A stretch of DNA of 64,000 bases from Nocardia sp. MH4 (GTDB lineage: Bacteria > Actinomycetota > Actinomycetes > Mycobacteriales > Mycobacteriaceae), in contig NZ_LPNR01000096.1 of the NCBI RefSeq assembly GCF_019266065.1, forward strand, positions 1 to 64,000, read 5' to 3'. A model generated the notes under the pieces. It ran no database searches. It saw only the letters and a list, made by a program, of their open reading frames with translations, and was not told the DNA's origin. Of this stretch, positions 54,234 to 63,474 are shown in pieces; positions within the stretch are counted from its first letter, which is position 1; every line of letters begins with the position of its first letter. The translations under genes and the position numbers were made by a program.

Positions 54234-54247
54234 TGTAACACGTTCTA
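54234..54247. promoter_or_regulatory. KstR-like operator before nitronate monooxygenase gene
   Basis: TGTAACACGTTCTA fits the KstR motif TnnAACnnGTTnnA at every fixed position. It lies 8-21 bp upstream of ATG 54226. KstR is the TetR-family repressor of cholesterol catabolism in mycobacteria and rhodococci; whether it acts here is inferred only from the motif. Confidence 0.5.
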
Positions 54248-54270
54248 GTTTGCCCGATAAGGGGCAATTT

Positions 54271-55629
54271 TCAGGCGGCCGCGTCCTCCAGTTCGGTCAG
54301 CGAATCCTCCAGGTGATCGAGCAGTCGATGCAGGTCGGGCAGGGTGCGTCGGCAGCCGACCAGGCCGAAATCGAGGTTGTCGCCATTCGAGGTGAGGGTG
54401 ATGTTCACGGCCTGGCCGTCCAGCGGAATGGACAGCGGGTAGCTCGCGTCCAGTCGCGCGCCGTTCCAATACAGCGGCTCCCGCGCGCCCGGCACATTCG
54501 AGATGACGATGTTGAACGGCGGCGTCGCCATCGAGGCGAAGCCGGGCAGCAGCATCGCCGCCATCGGGCTCAGCATCACCCCGGCGACGGCGAGCGTCTG
54601 CGCGGGCGTCAGCGAGCGGTAGACCTCCTTGTTGCGCCGGGTCGACTCGCTCACCACCCGCAGCCGCTCCAGTGGATCGGCGATGTCGGTGCCCAGATTG
54701 CACAGCAGGGCCGCGATCTTCACGCCCTGGGTGTCGGTGTCGTCCTCGTCGCGCAGCGACATCGGCACCATCGCGATCATCGGCTTGTCCGGCAGCGCGT
54801 CGTGTTCGAGCAGGTAGGCGCGCAGCGCGCCCGCCGACATCGCCAGCACCACATCGTTGACGGTGGTGCCGGTCGCCTTCTTCACCTGCTTGACGCGGTC
54901 CATCGACCAGGTGCGCACCGCGCATTTGCGGGCGCCGCCGATCGGCACGTTGAACAGCGTGCGTGGCGCCTCGAACGGCAGCGTCAACTGCTGCTGGAGC
55001 AGCCCGGTGCGGGTCGCCCGCATCAGCGCGGCGGTCGAGGAACTCGCCGCGCCGAGGCCGCCGAGCAGTCCGCCCAGCCGGGAGCGCTGTTCGCGCGGCG
55101 CGTCCGGACGCTGCTTGCGCGGGAGGTTCCACGGCGTCTTGATCTCGGTCGCGAACGGGTCGGTGGTGAGCGTGCGCCGCAGTAGACGCTGCGCGGAGAC
55201 ACCGTCGATCAGCGAGTGGTGCATCTTCGAGTAGAGCGCGAACCGGCCGTCGGCCAGGCCCTCGACGAAATGCATCTCCCACATCGGGCGATGCCGGTCG
55301 AGCAGGGCGCTGTGCAGGGTCGAGGCGTGGTCGAGCAGCTGCCCGATCCGCCCCGGCGCCGGTAGCGCGCTGCGCTGTAGGTGGAAGTCCAGGTCGACGT
55401 CGTCGTCCTGGGTCCAGGCCAGCTGGGGTGCGCCGAGCCAGGTGGCGGGGCGCTTGCGGAAGGTGGGCCGGAAGGTTTTGTCGGCGAGCAGGATATCGCG
55501 GAACTCGCGCAGATAGTCCGGGCCCGCGTCCTCGGGCGGCTCGAACAATTGCAGTGAGCCCACGTGCATCGGGTGCTCACGGGATTCCGCGAGCAGGAAC
55601 AGCGCATCCAACGGCGCGATGAACTCCAT
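54271..55629 (-). CDS. Wax ester synthase/diacylglycerol acyltransferase (WS/DGAT)
   Basis: 452 residues from ATG 55629 (MEFIAPLDALFLLAESREHP); the frame runs upstream without resemblance. Active-site HHxxxDG is H137, H138 and D142-G143 (KMHHSLIDGVS). The C-terminal domain has GTTVNDVVLAMSAGALRAYL and PFNIVISNVPGAREPLYWNG, conserved in the family. It transfers acyl-CoA to diacylglycerol or fatty alcohol at the membrane surface, making storage lipid. It lies upstream of the nitronate monooxygenase, with 44 bp between. Confidence 0.93.
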   Translation of the reverse strand: MEFIAPLDALFLLAESREHPMHVGSLQLFEPPEDAGPDYLREFRDILLADKTFRPTFRKRPATWLGAPQLAWTQDDDVDLDFHLQRSALPAPGRIGQLLDHASTLHSALLDRHRPMWEMHFVEGLADGRFALYSKMHHSLIDGVSAQRLLRRTLTTDPFATEIKTPWNLPRKQRPDAPREQRSRLGGLLGGLGAASSSTAALMRATRTGLLQQQLTLPFEAPRTLFNVPIGGARKCAVRTWSMDRVKQVKKATGTTVNDVVLAMSAGALRAYLLEHDALPDKPMIAMVPMSLRDEDDTDTQGVKIAALLCNLGTDIADPLERLRVVSESTRRNKEVYRSLTPAQTLAVAGVMLSPMAAMLLPGFASMATPPFNIVISNVPGAREPLYWNGARLDASYPLSIPLDGQAVNITLTSNGDNLDFGLVGCRRTLPDLHRLLDHLEDSLTELEDAAA

Positions 55630-55863
55630 AACAGATCGCCCCCTGACGAGAGTGGTTCGGTGCAAGTCTGTAGACGATCGACCACGCTGTCGGGTCGGCA
55701 CGGTGACGCATCACATGCCGCTTTCCAAGCTACCCGGCTCACCCCGCTCGCGTCAGGTGAACGACCACACCGCCGTACTACCCGACCTCGGAGGCGCGTT
55801 CCGCGAACCAGACGGGATGCTCGAGCGGATCAGGCGCAGGGGCACCGATGCCGCGCTAGGGGG

Positions 55864-56688
55864 TCAGACCTGGGCGGGCGCGGCCTGACGCGTCTCGACC
55901 GTGGCGTCGGTGAGGTCGGCGAGGTCGGCGATGCGCAGCTCGGCGGTCTGGTGCTCGACCGCCGGCTCGAAACCCGTTTCCTCGACGGGAGTTTCGGCGA
56001 CCGGCTCGGCGACCTGCTCCGCGACCGGCTCGGGCGCCTGCGGCTCGGGCGCCGGAACCGGCGCGACGGCAGGGCCTTTCGTGGTGGCGATGTCGATGCC
56101 CAGTTCGATCCTGGTGGTCTCCACCAGTGCCCGCTCCTGCTCGGCCGCGTGCCGCATGGCCTTCTGCCACAGCGACGCCATCTCCTCGAGCTCCTCGACC
56201 GTGGCCTCCACGTCGATGTGCAGCTTCAGTCGCTGCATGGTGATGTGCTGGGCGGCGGTGAGGGTGCGGAGCAGGTCTTCGCACTTGTTCGGGATCCGGC
56301 GGTGCGCAACGACCCGCAGCCGGGTCAGCATGCCGTTGGGGCGATCCCAGATCACCTTGTGGATCTGGGCGCCGACGCTGTCGATCTCCTCCGTGGTGAC
56401 GAGGTCCCACTCCCCGCAGCTGGTCAGATCGGCGCGCACCGAGGCCGAGGTCTCGAGGATCGAGGCGACCGCCGCGAGCACCGCCTCCCGGCGCCACGCC
56501 TCGTGATCGCGCTGGTCACCCACCATGTTCGACAGCTCGACATTGCGCTGCGCGGCGTCGAGTGCCTGCCTGCCGCGCTCGTCGGCCGCCGCGATGCCCT
56601 CGCGGTGGGTGCGGTTGTTGGCGATGACACCGACCAGAACTGCGGCGGCGACGACGAGCGAACCGAGGAGTGGGAGCCACTGAGTCAC
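55864..56688 (-). CDS. Membrane-anchored hypothetical protein with coiled coil and acidic Pro/Glu tail
   Basis: 274 residues from GTG 56688. One N-terminal membrane helix (about 5-22, LPLLGSLVVAAAVLVGVIAN), then a long helical region (about 25-180) with RGRQALDAAQRNVELSNMVG, and a repetitive Pro/Glu/Ala/Val stretch (about 195-240, PEPQAPEPVAEQVAEPVAET). No catalytic motif. Earlier in-frame starts up to 56712 exist. Unknown function, possibly an envelope scaffold. Confidence 0.72.
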   Translation of the reverse strand: MTQWLPLLGSLVVAAAVLVGVIANNRTHREGIAAADERGRQALDAAQRNVELSNMVGDQRDHEAWRREAVLAAVASILETSASVRADLTSCGEWDLVTTEEIDSVGAQIHKVIWDRPNGMLTRLRVVAHRRIPNKCEDLLRTLTAAQHITMQRLKLHIDVEATVEELEEMASLWQKAMRHAAEQERALVETTRIELGIDIATTKGPAVAPVPAPEPQAPEPVAEQVAEPVAETPVEETGFEPAVEHQTAELRIADLADLTDATVETRQAAPAQV

Positions 56689-56767
56689 CAGCCGATCATT
56701 GCACCGAGGCACCGCGCAGTCATCATGATCGGCGCGTTGCCTGGCGATGTCGTACGGAGTGTCGCGG

Positions 56768-57217
56768 TCAGCGGGACGTGGGAACGCGGTGCAGGAAGCC
56801 GACGAGCGGCGCCAGTTCGGGGATCTGCTCGGCGTCCGAAAGCGCTTGTTCCAGTACCCGATCGTGCGTGGGACGCGCCTTTTCGTAGGCGGCCCTGCCG
56901 GTTTCGGTGAGCTCGGTGTAGATGCCGCGCCGGTCGTCCGCGCACAACACCCGGACCAGGAACCCGCGATCCTCGAGCCGGTTCACCAGCCGGGTCGTCG
57001 CGCTGGCCGACAGCGCCGCCGCGCGGGCCAGCTGCGAGATGCGCATGTGCCAGCCGTCCTGGCGGGCCAGGGCGTCGAGCACCGTGAATTCGACGACCGA
57101 CAGTGCGTGCTCGCGCACCAGCTCGCGCTCGAGTGCGGTCTCGATGTGCCCGTGCAGCGCGGCCAGGGTGCGCCAGCCGGTCGCCCGCACCTCGACGGCG
57201 TCATCCGCAATACCCAT
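56768..57217 (-). CDS. MarR-family transcriptional regulator
   Basis: 149 residues from ATG 57217. Winged helix at about 50-110: LSVVEFTVLDALARQDGWHM, ISQLARAAALSASATTRLVN, RLEDRGFLVRVLCADDRRGI, in the usual MarR arrangement with flanking dimerisation helices. It is divergent from an MFS exporter with a perfect inverted repeat between, so it most likely represses that exporter and is released by its substrate. Confidence 0.92.
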   Translation of the reverse strand: MGIADDAVEVRATGWRTLAALHGHIETALERELVREHALSVVEFTVLDALARQDGWHMRISQLARAAALSASATTRLVNRLEDRGFLVRVLCADDRRGIYTELTETGRAAYEKARPTHDRVLEQALSDAEQIPELAPLVGFLHRVPTSR

Positions 57218-57248
57218 GCGCCGAGTATAGCTGGCGGTTGCAATAGAG

Positions 57249-57290
57249 CGCGTGTGCAACTATCGTCGCCTAGCGTTAGTTGCACACGCG
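57249..57290. promoter_or_regulatory. MarR operator candidate, 14-bp perfect inverted repeat
   Basis: CGCGTGTGCAACTA (57249-57262) and its exact complement TAGTTGCACACGCG (57277-57290), with a 14-bp spacer. A further GTTGCA (57236-57241) repeats the core. It lies centrally between the marR and MFS starts. Confidence 0.75.
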
Positions 57291-57323
57291 TGTTATCGGC
57301 GTAGAACGGAAGGAAGCGCTCAC

Positions 57324-58493
57324 ATGCCACTCGGTCTCATCGCCCTCGCGCTCGGGGGCTTCGGCATCGGACTCACCGAGTTCGTCATCGCCGGTCTGCT
57401 CTCGGCGGTGGCCGCCGACATGGGCGTCTCCGTGCCGACCGCCGGCTATCTCATCTCCGGTTACGCGCTGGCCGTCGTCGTCGGCGCGCTGGCGCTCACC
57501 CCGGTGGTCAATCGCTGGCAGCCCAAGCGGGCATTGCAGCTGCTCATGGTGCTGTTCACGGTGGGCAACGCCGCCTCGGCGCTGGCGCCCGGGTACGCGG
57601 CGTTGCTCGGCGGACGCGTGCTGGCGGCCCTGGCGCACGGCGCGTTCTTCGGCATCGGCGCGGTCCTGGCGGCCTCGCTGGTGGCGCCGGAGAAGAAGGC
57701 GGGCGCCATCTCGATCATGTTCGGCGGGCTCACCATCGCCAATGTCCTCGGCGTTCCGCTGGGCACCTTCATCGGTCAGCAGTGGGGCTGGCGGGCCACG
57801 TTCGCGGTGATCACCGTCGTCGGACTGGTCGCGCTGGCGGGCATCACCGCCCTCGTTCCGGACGCGCCCGCGTCGAGCGCCCGGCCGAACCTGCGCGCCG
57901 AGCTGTCGGTGTTCGGCAACACCCAGGTCTGGTACTCGCTGGCGATGACCGTGCTCGTCTTCGGCGGCATGTTCGGCGCCTTCATGTACATCGAACCGCT
58001 GCTGACCCGGGTCACCGGATTCTCCGACGGCGTGGTGCCGTGGCTGCTGGTGCTCTTCGGCGTCGGGCTGTTCTTCGGCAATCTGTTCGGCGGCCGCTGG
58101 GCCGACCGCGCGCTGACCCGCACCCTGCTCGCGCTCACCGTTGCCCTCGGGCTCGCGCTGGTCGCGTTCGCGCTGCTGGCCGACCACGAGATCGCCGCGA
58201 TCCTGCTGCTACCCGCCATGGGCTTCTTCGGGTTCGGCGCGACGCCCGGCCTGCAGATGCGCGTGCTCGAGCATGCGGCCGACGCGCCCACGCTGGCGTC
58301 CTCGGCGAATATCGCCGCGTTCAATGTCGGCAATTTCCTCGGCGTCTGGCTGTCGGGCCTGGCGATCGGCGCGGGCTTCGGTTGGGTCTCGCCGCTGTGG
58401 GTCGGCGCCGGATTCGCCGTCACCGGGCTGGTCGTGCTGATCGCGGCCACGCGAGCCGACGCGCCCGGGGTGCGGGAGTCCGTGGCCGTCTAG
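57324..58493 (+). CDS. MFS transporter (DHA1-type drug/sugar efflux)
   Basis: 389 residues with 12 membrane helices. GISTEF-like segment LGGFGIGLTEFVIAGLLSAV in the first helix and GRVLAALAHGAFFGIGAVLA are characteristic of the AraJ/PbuE-type DHA1 group. ATG 57324 follows GGAAGGAAG. It exports small molecules by proton antiport; the inducer is likely sensed by the divergent MarR. Confidence 0.92.
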   Translation: MPLGLIALALGGFGIGLTEFVIAGLLSAVAADMGVSVPTAGYLISGYALAVVVGALALTPVVNRWQPKRALQLLMVLFTVGNAASALAPGYAALLGGRVLAALAHGAFFGIGAVLAASLVAPEKKAGAISIMFGGLTIANVLGVPLGTFIGQQWGWRATFAVITVVGLVALAGITALVPDAPASSARPNLRAELSVFGNTQVWYSLAMTVLVFGGMFGAFMYIEPLLTRVTGFSDGVVPWLLVLFGVGLFFGNLFGGRWADRALTRTLLALTVALGLALVAFALLADHEIAAILLLPAMGFFGFGATPGLQMRVLEHAADAPTLASSANIAAFNVGNFLGVWLSGLAIGAGFGWVSPLWVGAGFAVTGLVVLIAATRADAPGVRESVAV

Positions 58494-58614
58494 TCGGTGT
58501 GGCCGGATGTTGACGAAAGATGTCACTCCGGCCACTCGGCTGACTACCGTGACAAATCATAGGATGACCCGGGCGAGTGCGGATCTCGCCGCGGAACGGA
58601 AACGGTGGTGATCG

Positions 58615-59508
58615 GTGAGTAAGCGCGGATGGGTGCTGTTCCTGGCGCTCGGCGTGATCTGGGGCGTGCCCTACGCGATGATCCGGATCGCGGTGGAGAG
58701 CATCGACCCGGTGGTCGTCGCCTTCGGGCGCACCGCGATCGGCGGACTGCTCCTGCTGCCGATCGCCCTGTATACCAATGCCTTCCGTGGCGTGCTCGCC
58801 CGCTGGCGAATGCTGCTGGCCTACACCGCGATCGAGATCGTCGGTCCGTGGGTGCTGCTCGGCTACGCCGAGCAGACCCTGCACAGCTCCACCGTCGGCC
58901 TGCTCGTGGCCGCGGTCCCGCTGATCGCGATCGTCATCGTGACGTTGCTCGGCCACGACCGCTTCGACGGCCGCCGCACGATCGGCCTGCTCATCGGCTT
59001 CGCCGGCGTCGCCGCGCTGGTCGGCCTGGATCTCGACCTGACCGACCCGATGGCGCTGACCGCCGTCGCGGTGACCACGGTCGGCTACGCCATCGGTCCG
59101 ATCATCTACGACCGCACCCTGGCCGACCTGCCCGCGCTCGGCGTCGTCACGGCGTCGCTGCTGCTCGCCGCGCTCGTGTACACCCCGTTCACCGCCGCGT
59201 CCTGGCCCGCCCACATCCCCGCCGACGCCGCCTGGTCGATCCTCGGCCTTGCCGTGATCTGCACGGCCACCGCGTTTCTCGTCTTCTTCGCGCTCATCGC
59301 CGAGGTCGGCCCGGCGCGCGCCACCGTCATCACCTACATCAACCCCGCCGTCGCGATCGTGCTCGGCGTCGCCGCGCTGGGCGAACCGCTGACGATCGGC
59401 ATGGCGATCGGGTTCCCGCTGGTCGTCATCGGGTCGATTATCGGCACCCGACGCACCACGCGGGTGCGCGACACGCTGCCCGCGCCGGTGCCCGAAGTCA
59501 CCTCCTGA
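58615..59508 (+). CDS. EamA/DMT-family transporter
   Basis: 297 residues with ten membrane helices in two EamA repeats (first about 5-135, second about 145-285: VITYINPAVAIVLGVAALGE is the second-repeat hallmark). Likely a metabolite exporter. GTG 58615 follows GGAACGGAAA with somewhat long spacing; about 120 bp after the MFS gene. Confidence 0.9.
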   Translation: MSKRGWVLFLALGVIWGVPYAMIRIAVESIDPVVVAFGRTAIGGLLLLPIALYTNAFRGVLARWRMLLAYTAIEIVGPWVLLGYAEQTLHSSTVGLLVAAVPLIAIVIVTLLGHDRFDGRRTIGLLIGFAGVAALVGLDLDLTDPMALTAVAVTTVGYAIGPIIYDRTLADLPALGVVTASLLLAALVYTPFTAASWPAHIPADAAWSILGLAVICTATAFLVFFALIAEVGPARATVITYINPAVAIVLGVAALGEPLTIGMAIGFPLVVIGSIIGTRRTTRVRDTLPAPVPEVTS

Positions 59509-59515
59509 CACGAAA

Positions 59516-59554
59516 ATCCCCGGTGGGCAACGGATAACGCCGCCCACCGGGGAT
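59516..59554. terminator. Bidirectional terminator between EamA and cutinase genes
   Basis: Perfect 13-bp stem ATCCCCGGTGGGC (59516-59528) / GCCCACCGGGGAT (59542-59554), with a 13-nt loop, between convergent gene ends. Confidence 0.8.
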
Positions 59555-59567
59555 CGTTCGACCCGGA

Positions 59568-61247
59568 TCAGTTCGTCGGTGCCGTGGTGGTCGTGGTGCT
59601 CGTCGGCGCGACGGTCGTGGTCGGTGCCACCGTCGTGGTCGGCGCGGGCGCCGAGGTGGTGGTCTTCGGCGCGGGGGCCTCGGCCTGGTTGGCCACCGGT
59701 TCCTGGGCCTGCGTCGTGGTCGACGGCGCGGTGGTCGACGGCGTCGTGGTGGACGGCGTCGTCGTCGTGCCGGTCGGCGAGGTGGTGGTCGGCGTCGTCG
59801 TCTCGGCGGCGCTGGTCGCCGACTTCGACGTCGTGGTGCTCGCCGCCGCCGCGGTGGTGGTCGTGGCCGGCTTGGTCGGCGCGGCCAGCGCGGCGGTCAC
59901 ATCGGCATCGGTGGGCGCCGACTTGGTATCCACCGTCTCGCCCGCCTGCGCCTGCTTGGCCAGGTGGGTCAGCCACGCCGCGGCGTACTCGGCCGAGGTC
60001 ATCGGCTTGCCGTTGGCGGCGTCGGAATCACGCCAGTAGTCGAAGTGATGACCGGTGCCGTTGGGGCCCAGCGTCAGCTGGTACGGGTCGCTCAACGCCA
60101 CCGGGATGGTGTTCTGGTTCGTCACGATCAGCCCGACGATCTCGTTGAACACCTTCTGCGGCAGGTACGCCAGCGGCGAGACCTGCTCGGCCGCGATGGT
60201 GTCGGCCTTGGCGGGCGCCTTGGTCTCGCCCGGCTTGTAGTCCGGATCCGACACCTTCAGCAGCACGTCGAGGAAGGTCTCGTCGCTGGCCATCCAGTTC
60301 GGGTTGGCGGCGATGTCGGAGAAGGCCGCCATCGCGATCCGGCCGAGGGTGAAGGCCATGTCCTGGCCGGTGGCCGGGGTCAGGCCGTCGCGCTGCAGGT
60401 CGTCGACGTTGATCTGGCGACCGACATTGGCGGCCAGCTGCAGCAGGGAGATGTTCTCCGGCGCCGCGCAGGTGAGGTCGCCCTCGGAGCAGAAGGAAGC
60501 GATCTTGCCGTTCAGCGCGCCGAAGCCGCCGCCGGTGGTCACGCCCTGGCCCGAGATGGGCTTGGTGCCGTTCTGGTACTTCTGATCGAAGCCGTCCGGG
60601 TTGGCGAACGGGTCTTCGGCGCCGATGAAGGTGCCGTCGCCCGCCTTGCGACCGGCGTCGGCGAACATCACGACGCCGAGCACGTCGTCGGGATCGACGA
60701 CCGAGTAGCCGTCGGTGGGGTCGTCGTTGCCGATGCCCTCGGCGACGCGACGCACGACGTCGGCGCCCTCGCTGTAGCCGACGATGGAGAACTTGGTGTC
60801 CGGGCAGGCGGCGGAGATCTCGCGCATCACCTGCTGGGTGTTGGCCACGCCCTGGTTGACCGCGTCCTCATAGGTCCGCATGTCCGCCGGGTAGGCGATG
60901 TAGATCGCCGCGTACTCGCCCTCGGCGAGGTCGTCACGCGGCGCGTTCACCACCGGATCGACCCACACGCTGCTGTGATCGCCCGACAGCGCGGCGGGCA
61001 GCGGGTTGCCGTTGGCGTCGAGCAGCATCGCCGTCGTGCCCTCGACCGGGGTGTCGTTGCGGCCGGCGACCGAGATGGTCACCATCTCGCGGCACTCGGT
61101 CACGGAGGTGGTGAGCTGGTAGGTGGGGGACTCGGGCTGCGACGTCACCGCGAACGACGCGGCGACGATGGCCGCGACACCCAGCGCCGCCGGTGCGGCG
61201 ACAGCCGAAGCGATGCGATGTTTCGCAAGGAACTCGCGCAGTTTCAT
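59568..61247 (-). CDS. Secreted cutinase-family esterase with Thr-rich C-terminal tail
   Basis: 559 residues from ATG 61247. Signal or anchor helix at about 14-34 (AVAAPAALGVAAIVAASFAV). Cutinase/PE-PPE-like alpha/beta hydrolase domain with nucleophile elbow GYSEG (S159) and the start CPDTKFSIVGYSEGAD usual for mycobacterial cutinase-like proteins. A middle region of about 200 residues follows. The last 110 residues are mostly Thr with Ser, Ala and Pro, broken only by QEPVANQAEAPAPK. Such tails are O-mannosylated in relatives. Probably hydrolyses lipid esters outside the cell. Confidence 0.88.
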   Translation of the reverse strand: MKLREFLAKHRIASAVAAPAALGVAAIVAASFAVTSQPESPTYQLTTSVTECREMVTISVAGRNDTPVEGTTAMLLDANGNPLPAALSGDHSSVWVDPVVNAPRDDLAEGEYAAIYIAYPADMRTYEDAVNQGVANTQQVMREISAACPDTKFSIVGYSEGADVVRRVAEGIGNDDPTDGYSVVDPDDVLGVVMFADAGRKAGDGTFIGAEDPFANPDGFDQKYQNGTKPISGQGVTTGGGFGALNGKIASFCSEGDLTCAAPENISLLQLAANVGRQINVDDLQRDGLTPATGQDMAFTLGRIAMAAFSDIAANPNWMASDETFLDVLLKVSDPDYKPGETKAPAKADTIAAEQVSPLAYLPQKVFNEIVGLIVTNQNTIPVALSDPYQLTLGPNGTGHHFDYWRDSDAANGKPMTSAEYAAAWLTHLAKQAQAGETVDTKSAPTDADVTAALAAPTKPATTTTAAAASTTTSKSATSAAETTTPTTTSPTGTTTTPSTTTPSTTAPSTTTQAQEPVANQAEAPAPKTTTSAPAPTTTVAPTTTVAPTSTTTTTAPTN

Positions 61248-61432
61248 TGTGTGATCCCGTTCGAATGACCTACAGGTGGGCAGGCCCCCCGACGGGCCGT
61301 TTGTCACGACCTTTGTCGTCCCACCTCGCGAGATCGTTACTGGCGCGAACAGGAATCACGTGCCCCCGTTTCCGGGGGCATCCGGCCAAGGGCGCGTTCT
61401 TCGCGCTGGTAGTGGCCGTTCACTTAGTCGCC

Positions 61433-62428
61433 TCAGCGGGGTCCGTTGGTATTCAGGAACACGACGACGCCGTCCCCGAACGCGCCGTCGGCGTCGAGCG
61501 CGAGGGTCGCCGCCATCGCCTTCGCGGTGTACACGGGTTCGAGGTGCAGCCCGGCATCGGCGGCCAGCGCGCCCGCCCGCTCGCCCTGCGGGGTGGGATG
61601 ACCGTAGCCAGCGCCGAGCTGGTCCTCGACGAGGATCAACCGGTCGGCCGACAGCGTCAGCTCCGGCAGCCGCGCACCGCGTCTGCGCAGCAACGCCTCG
61701 GTCCGCCGGGCCGAGCGCAGCAGTGTCCTCGCGTCCAGCCGGAGCTGATCGTTGACGACCACCCCGACCACCCGCGTCGACAGCCCCGCCAGCTCGAGCC
61801 CGAGCAGCAGCCCGGCGGCGGTCCCGCCCGAGCCGATCGCGGTGACGATGTGCGTCGGCTCCGGCACGACCCCCGCCGCCACCTGATCGGCGAGTTCCAG
61901 CGCCGCCTCGACATAGCCGAGCACCCCGACCGTCGACGACCCACCGGCCGGCAGCAGGTACGGCGGCTTCCCGCCCGACGCGTGCTTGGCCAGCAGGTAC
62001 GGCACCGCGGCGATCGTGCGTGCCTTGGTGTGCGTGAAATGCAGGGTGGCACCGCTGCGTTCGAGGCGCGCGAGCTGCGTCCGTACATGGTCGTCGACCG
62101 GCTGATCGACCAGCGCCAGCGCGGTGCGAAGCCCGTGCTCCCCGGCGTACAGCGCGGTCGCCAGACCCCAGTTCGTCCCGAGCCCGCCGACGGTCAGGAT
62201 CGTGCGCCGTCCCCGCCGCAGGGCATCGGGCAGCAGCCACTCGAGCTTGCGCACCTTGTTCCCGCCCCACCCGCCGTCGCCGAACTCGCCGTCGTCGCTG
62301 AGCCACAAGCTGGCTCGGCCCACGGCGAGTTCAGGCAGCGGACGCAGCGGGGTCGGTCCGGTGCCCAGGCGCAGATGCGGCAGGGTGTCGTGGAGCTCCC
62401 CGAACCGTTGGTGCAGAAATGCGGTCAT
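61433..62428 (-). CDS. D-cysteine desulfhydrase / ACC deaminase family PLP enzyme
   Basis: 331 residues. PLP lysine K58 in GGNKVRKLEW. Phosphate-binding AIGSGGTAAGLLLGLELAGL is the glycine loop of fold-type II enzymes. Length and NKVRK motif fit the AcdS/DcyD group. The residues that separate ACC deaminase from D-cysteine desulfhydrase cannot be assigned safely by eye, so the reaction is left as either. Confidence 0.87.
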   Translation of the reverse strand: MTAFLHQRFGELHDTLPHLRLGTGPTPLRPLPELAVGRASLWLSDDGEFGDGGWGGNKVRKLEWLLPDALRRGRRTILTVGGLGTNWGLATALYAGEHGLRTALALVDQPVDDHVRTQLARLERSGATLHFTHTKARTIAAVPYLLAKHASGGKPPYLLPAGGSSTVGVLGYVEAALELADQVAAGVVPEPTHIVTAIGSGGTAAGLLLGLELAGLSTRVVGVVVNDQLRLDARTLLRSARRTEALLRRRGARLPELTLSADRLILVEDQLGAGYGHPTPQGERAGALAADAGLHLEPVYTAKAMAATLALDADGAFGDGVVVFLNTNGPR

Positions 62429-62452
62429 ACCGTGACTAGATCATCACGCCCG

Positions 62453-63259
62453 TCACCGGTCGAGTCCCGCGACCTCGCGCACCGAGTCGGCGATGGCCCG
62501 GAAGTCCTTGCGCAGGATGGCGCCGTGGTTGCTCGCCACCTTCGCGCCGATGCGGATGTTCGGGTTGCGGGTGATCGCCGCGTCGAGTCCGCTGCGGATC
62601 TTCTCCTGCTCGTCACCCTTGCTGCCGAACGACGTGCCCGAGGCCACCACGTAGCGCACCGGCACGGTGATCGCGTCCAGTACCGGACTCAGCTCGCTGG
62701 TGCGGGACAGCTTGCCGAGCTCGATATTGCTCTCGGCCTGCTGGGCCGCGGTCATCCGCGGGGCCAGACCGGTCGGTCGCACCAGCGGCATGAACCAGCT
62801 CAGCCGCTTGAACAGGGTGCGGATCCGCTGCTCCATGGCGTCGTCGAGCCAGTCGTAGGGGAACGCGCCGTCGACGAGCACCGCGCCGATCGCCCGTTCC
62901 GGATTCCGTTCGGCCCAGTGCGCGCCCACGACCGCGCCGTAGGACCAGCCCACCACCAGTGCCCGGTCCACGCCCCTGGCCGCGAGCACCGCGTCGACAT
63001 CCCGCACGGCGGCCTCGAACGAGTAGTCGGCGGACAGCTTCGACTTCTTGCCACGCGCCCGCTCGTCGAAGGTGATGTGCCGGAACCCGGGGCCCAGCTC
63101 GGCGATGGACTTGCGCCAGTAGCCCTGGGTGGCGAACTGCCCGTTCAGGTAGAGCACCGGGATTCCGTCGCCCCCGGTATCGGTGACGGCCAGCGCCGTA
63201 TCGTCGACGGCCACCATGCCGGTCCAGGCGGTGTTCGGGGCGGTGTGTCGTGTGGTCAT
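62453..63259 (-). CDS. Alpha/beta hydrolase
   Basis: 268 residues. Strand-loop LYLNGQFATQGYW in place of the HG motif, FDERARGKS-like FDERARGKKS, nucleophile GWSYG, and a terminal histidine in ASNHGAILRKD. A Ser-His hydrolase is therefore plausible; the substrate is unknown. ATG 63259 begins MTTRHTAPNTAW. Confidence 0.86.
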   Translation of the reverse strand: MTTRHTAPNTAWTGMVAVDDTALAVTDTGGDGIPVLYLNGQFATQGYWRKSIAELGPGFRHITFDERARGKKSKLSADYSFEAAVRDVDAVLAARGVDRALVVGWSYGAVVGAHWAERNPERAIGAVLVDGAFPYDWLDDAMEQRIRTLFKRLSWFMPLVRPTGLAPRMTAAQQAESNIELGKLSRTSELSPVLDAITVPVRYVVASGTSFGSKGDEQEKIRSGLDAAITRNPNIRIGAKVASNHGAILRKDFRAIADSVREVAGLDR

Positions 63260-63395
63260 TCGGGATCACCCTCTCGGCTCGTGCTCGTGATTGCGACTAC
63301 TGTCGCGAGCCGACCTGACACCGCCCTGACATCCACCTGACGCGGGCGCTGATACCGCTGCGCGCGGTTTCCCGCCGTCTCGGCGAGAACGCCAT

Positions 63396-63410
63396 AGAAT
63401 TGGCTATTCT
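63396..63410. promoter_or_regulatory. Short dyad in the promoter region of the beta-lactamase-fold lipoprotein
   Basis: AGAAT-TGGCT-ATTCT, 65 bp before the ATG at 63475, in a locally AT-rich stretch. It could be an operator or part of the promoter; weak evidence. Confidence 0.3.
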
Positions 63411-63474
63411 GTCGAACCATATTTCGGAGGACACCAGGACAGTCGGATTTCCAGGTAACCAGGAAAGGTGACCA

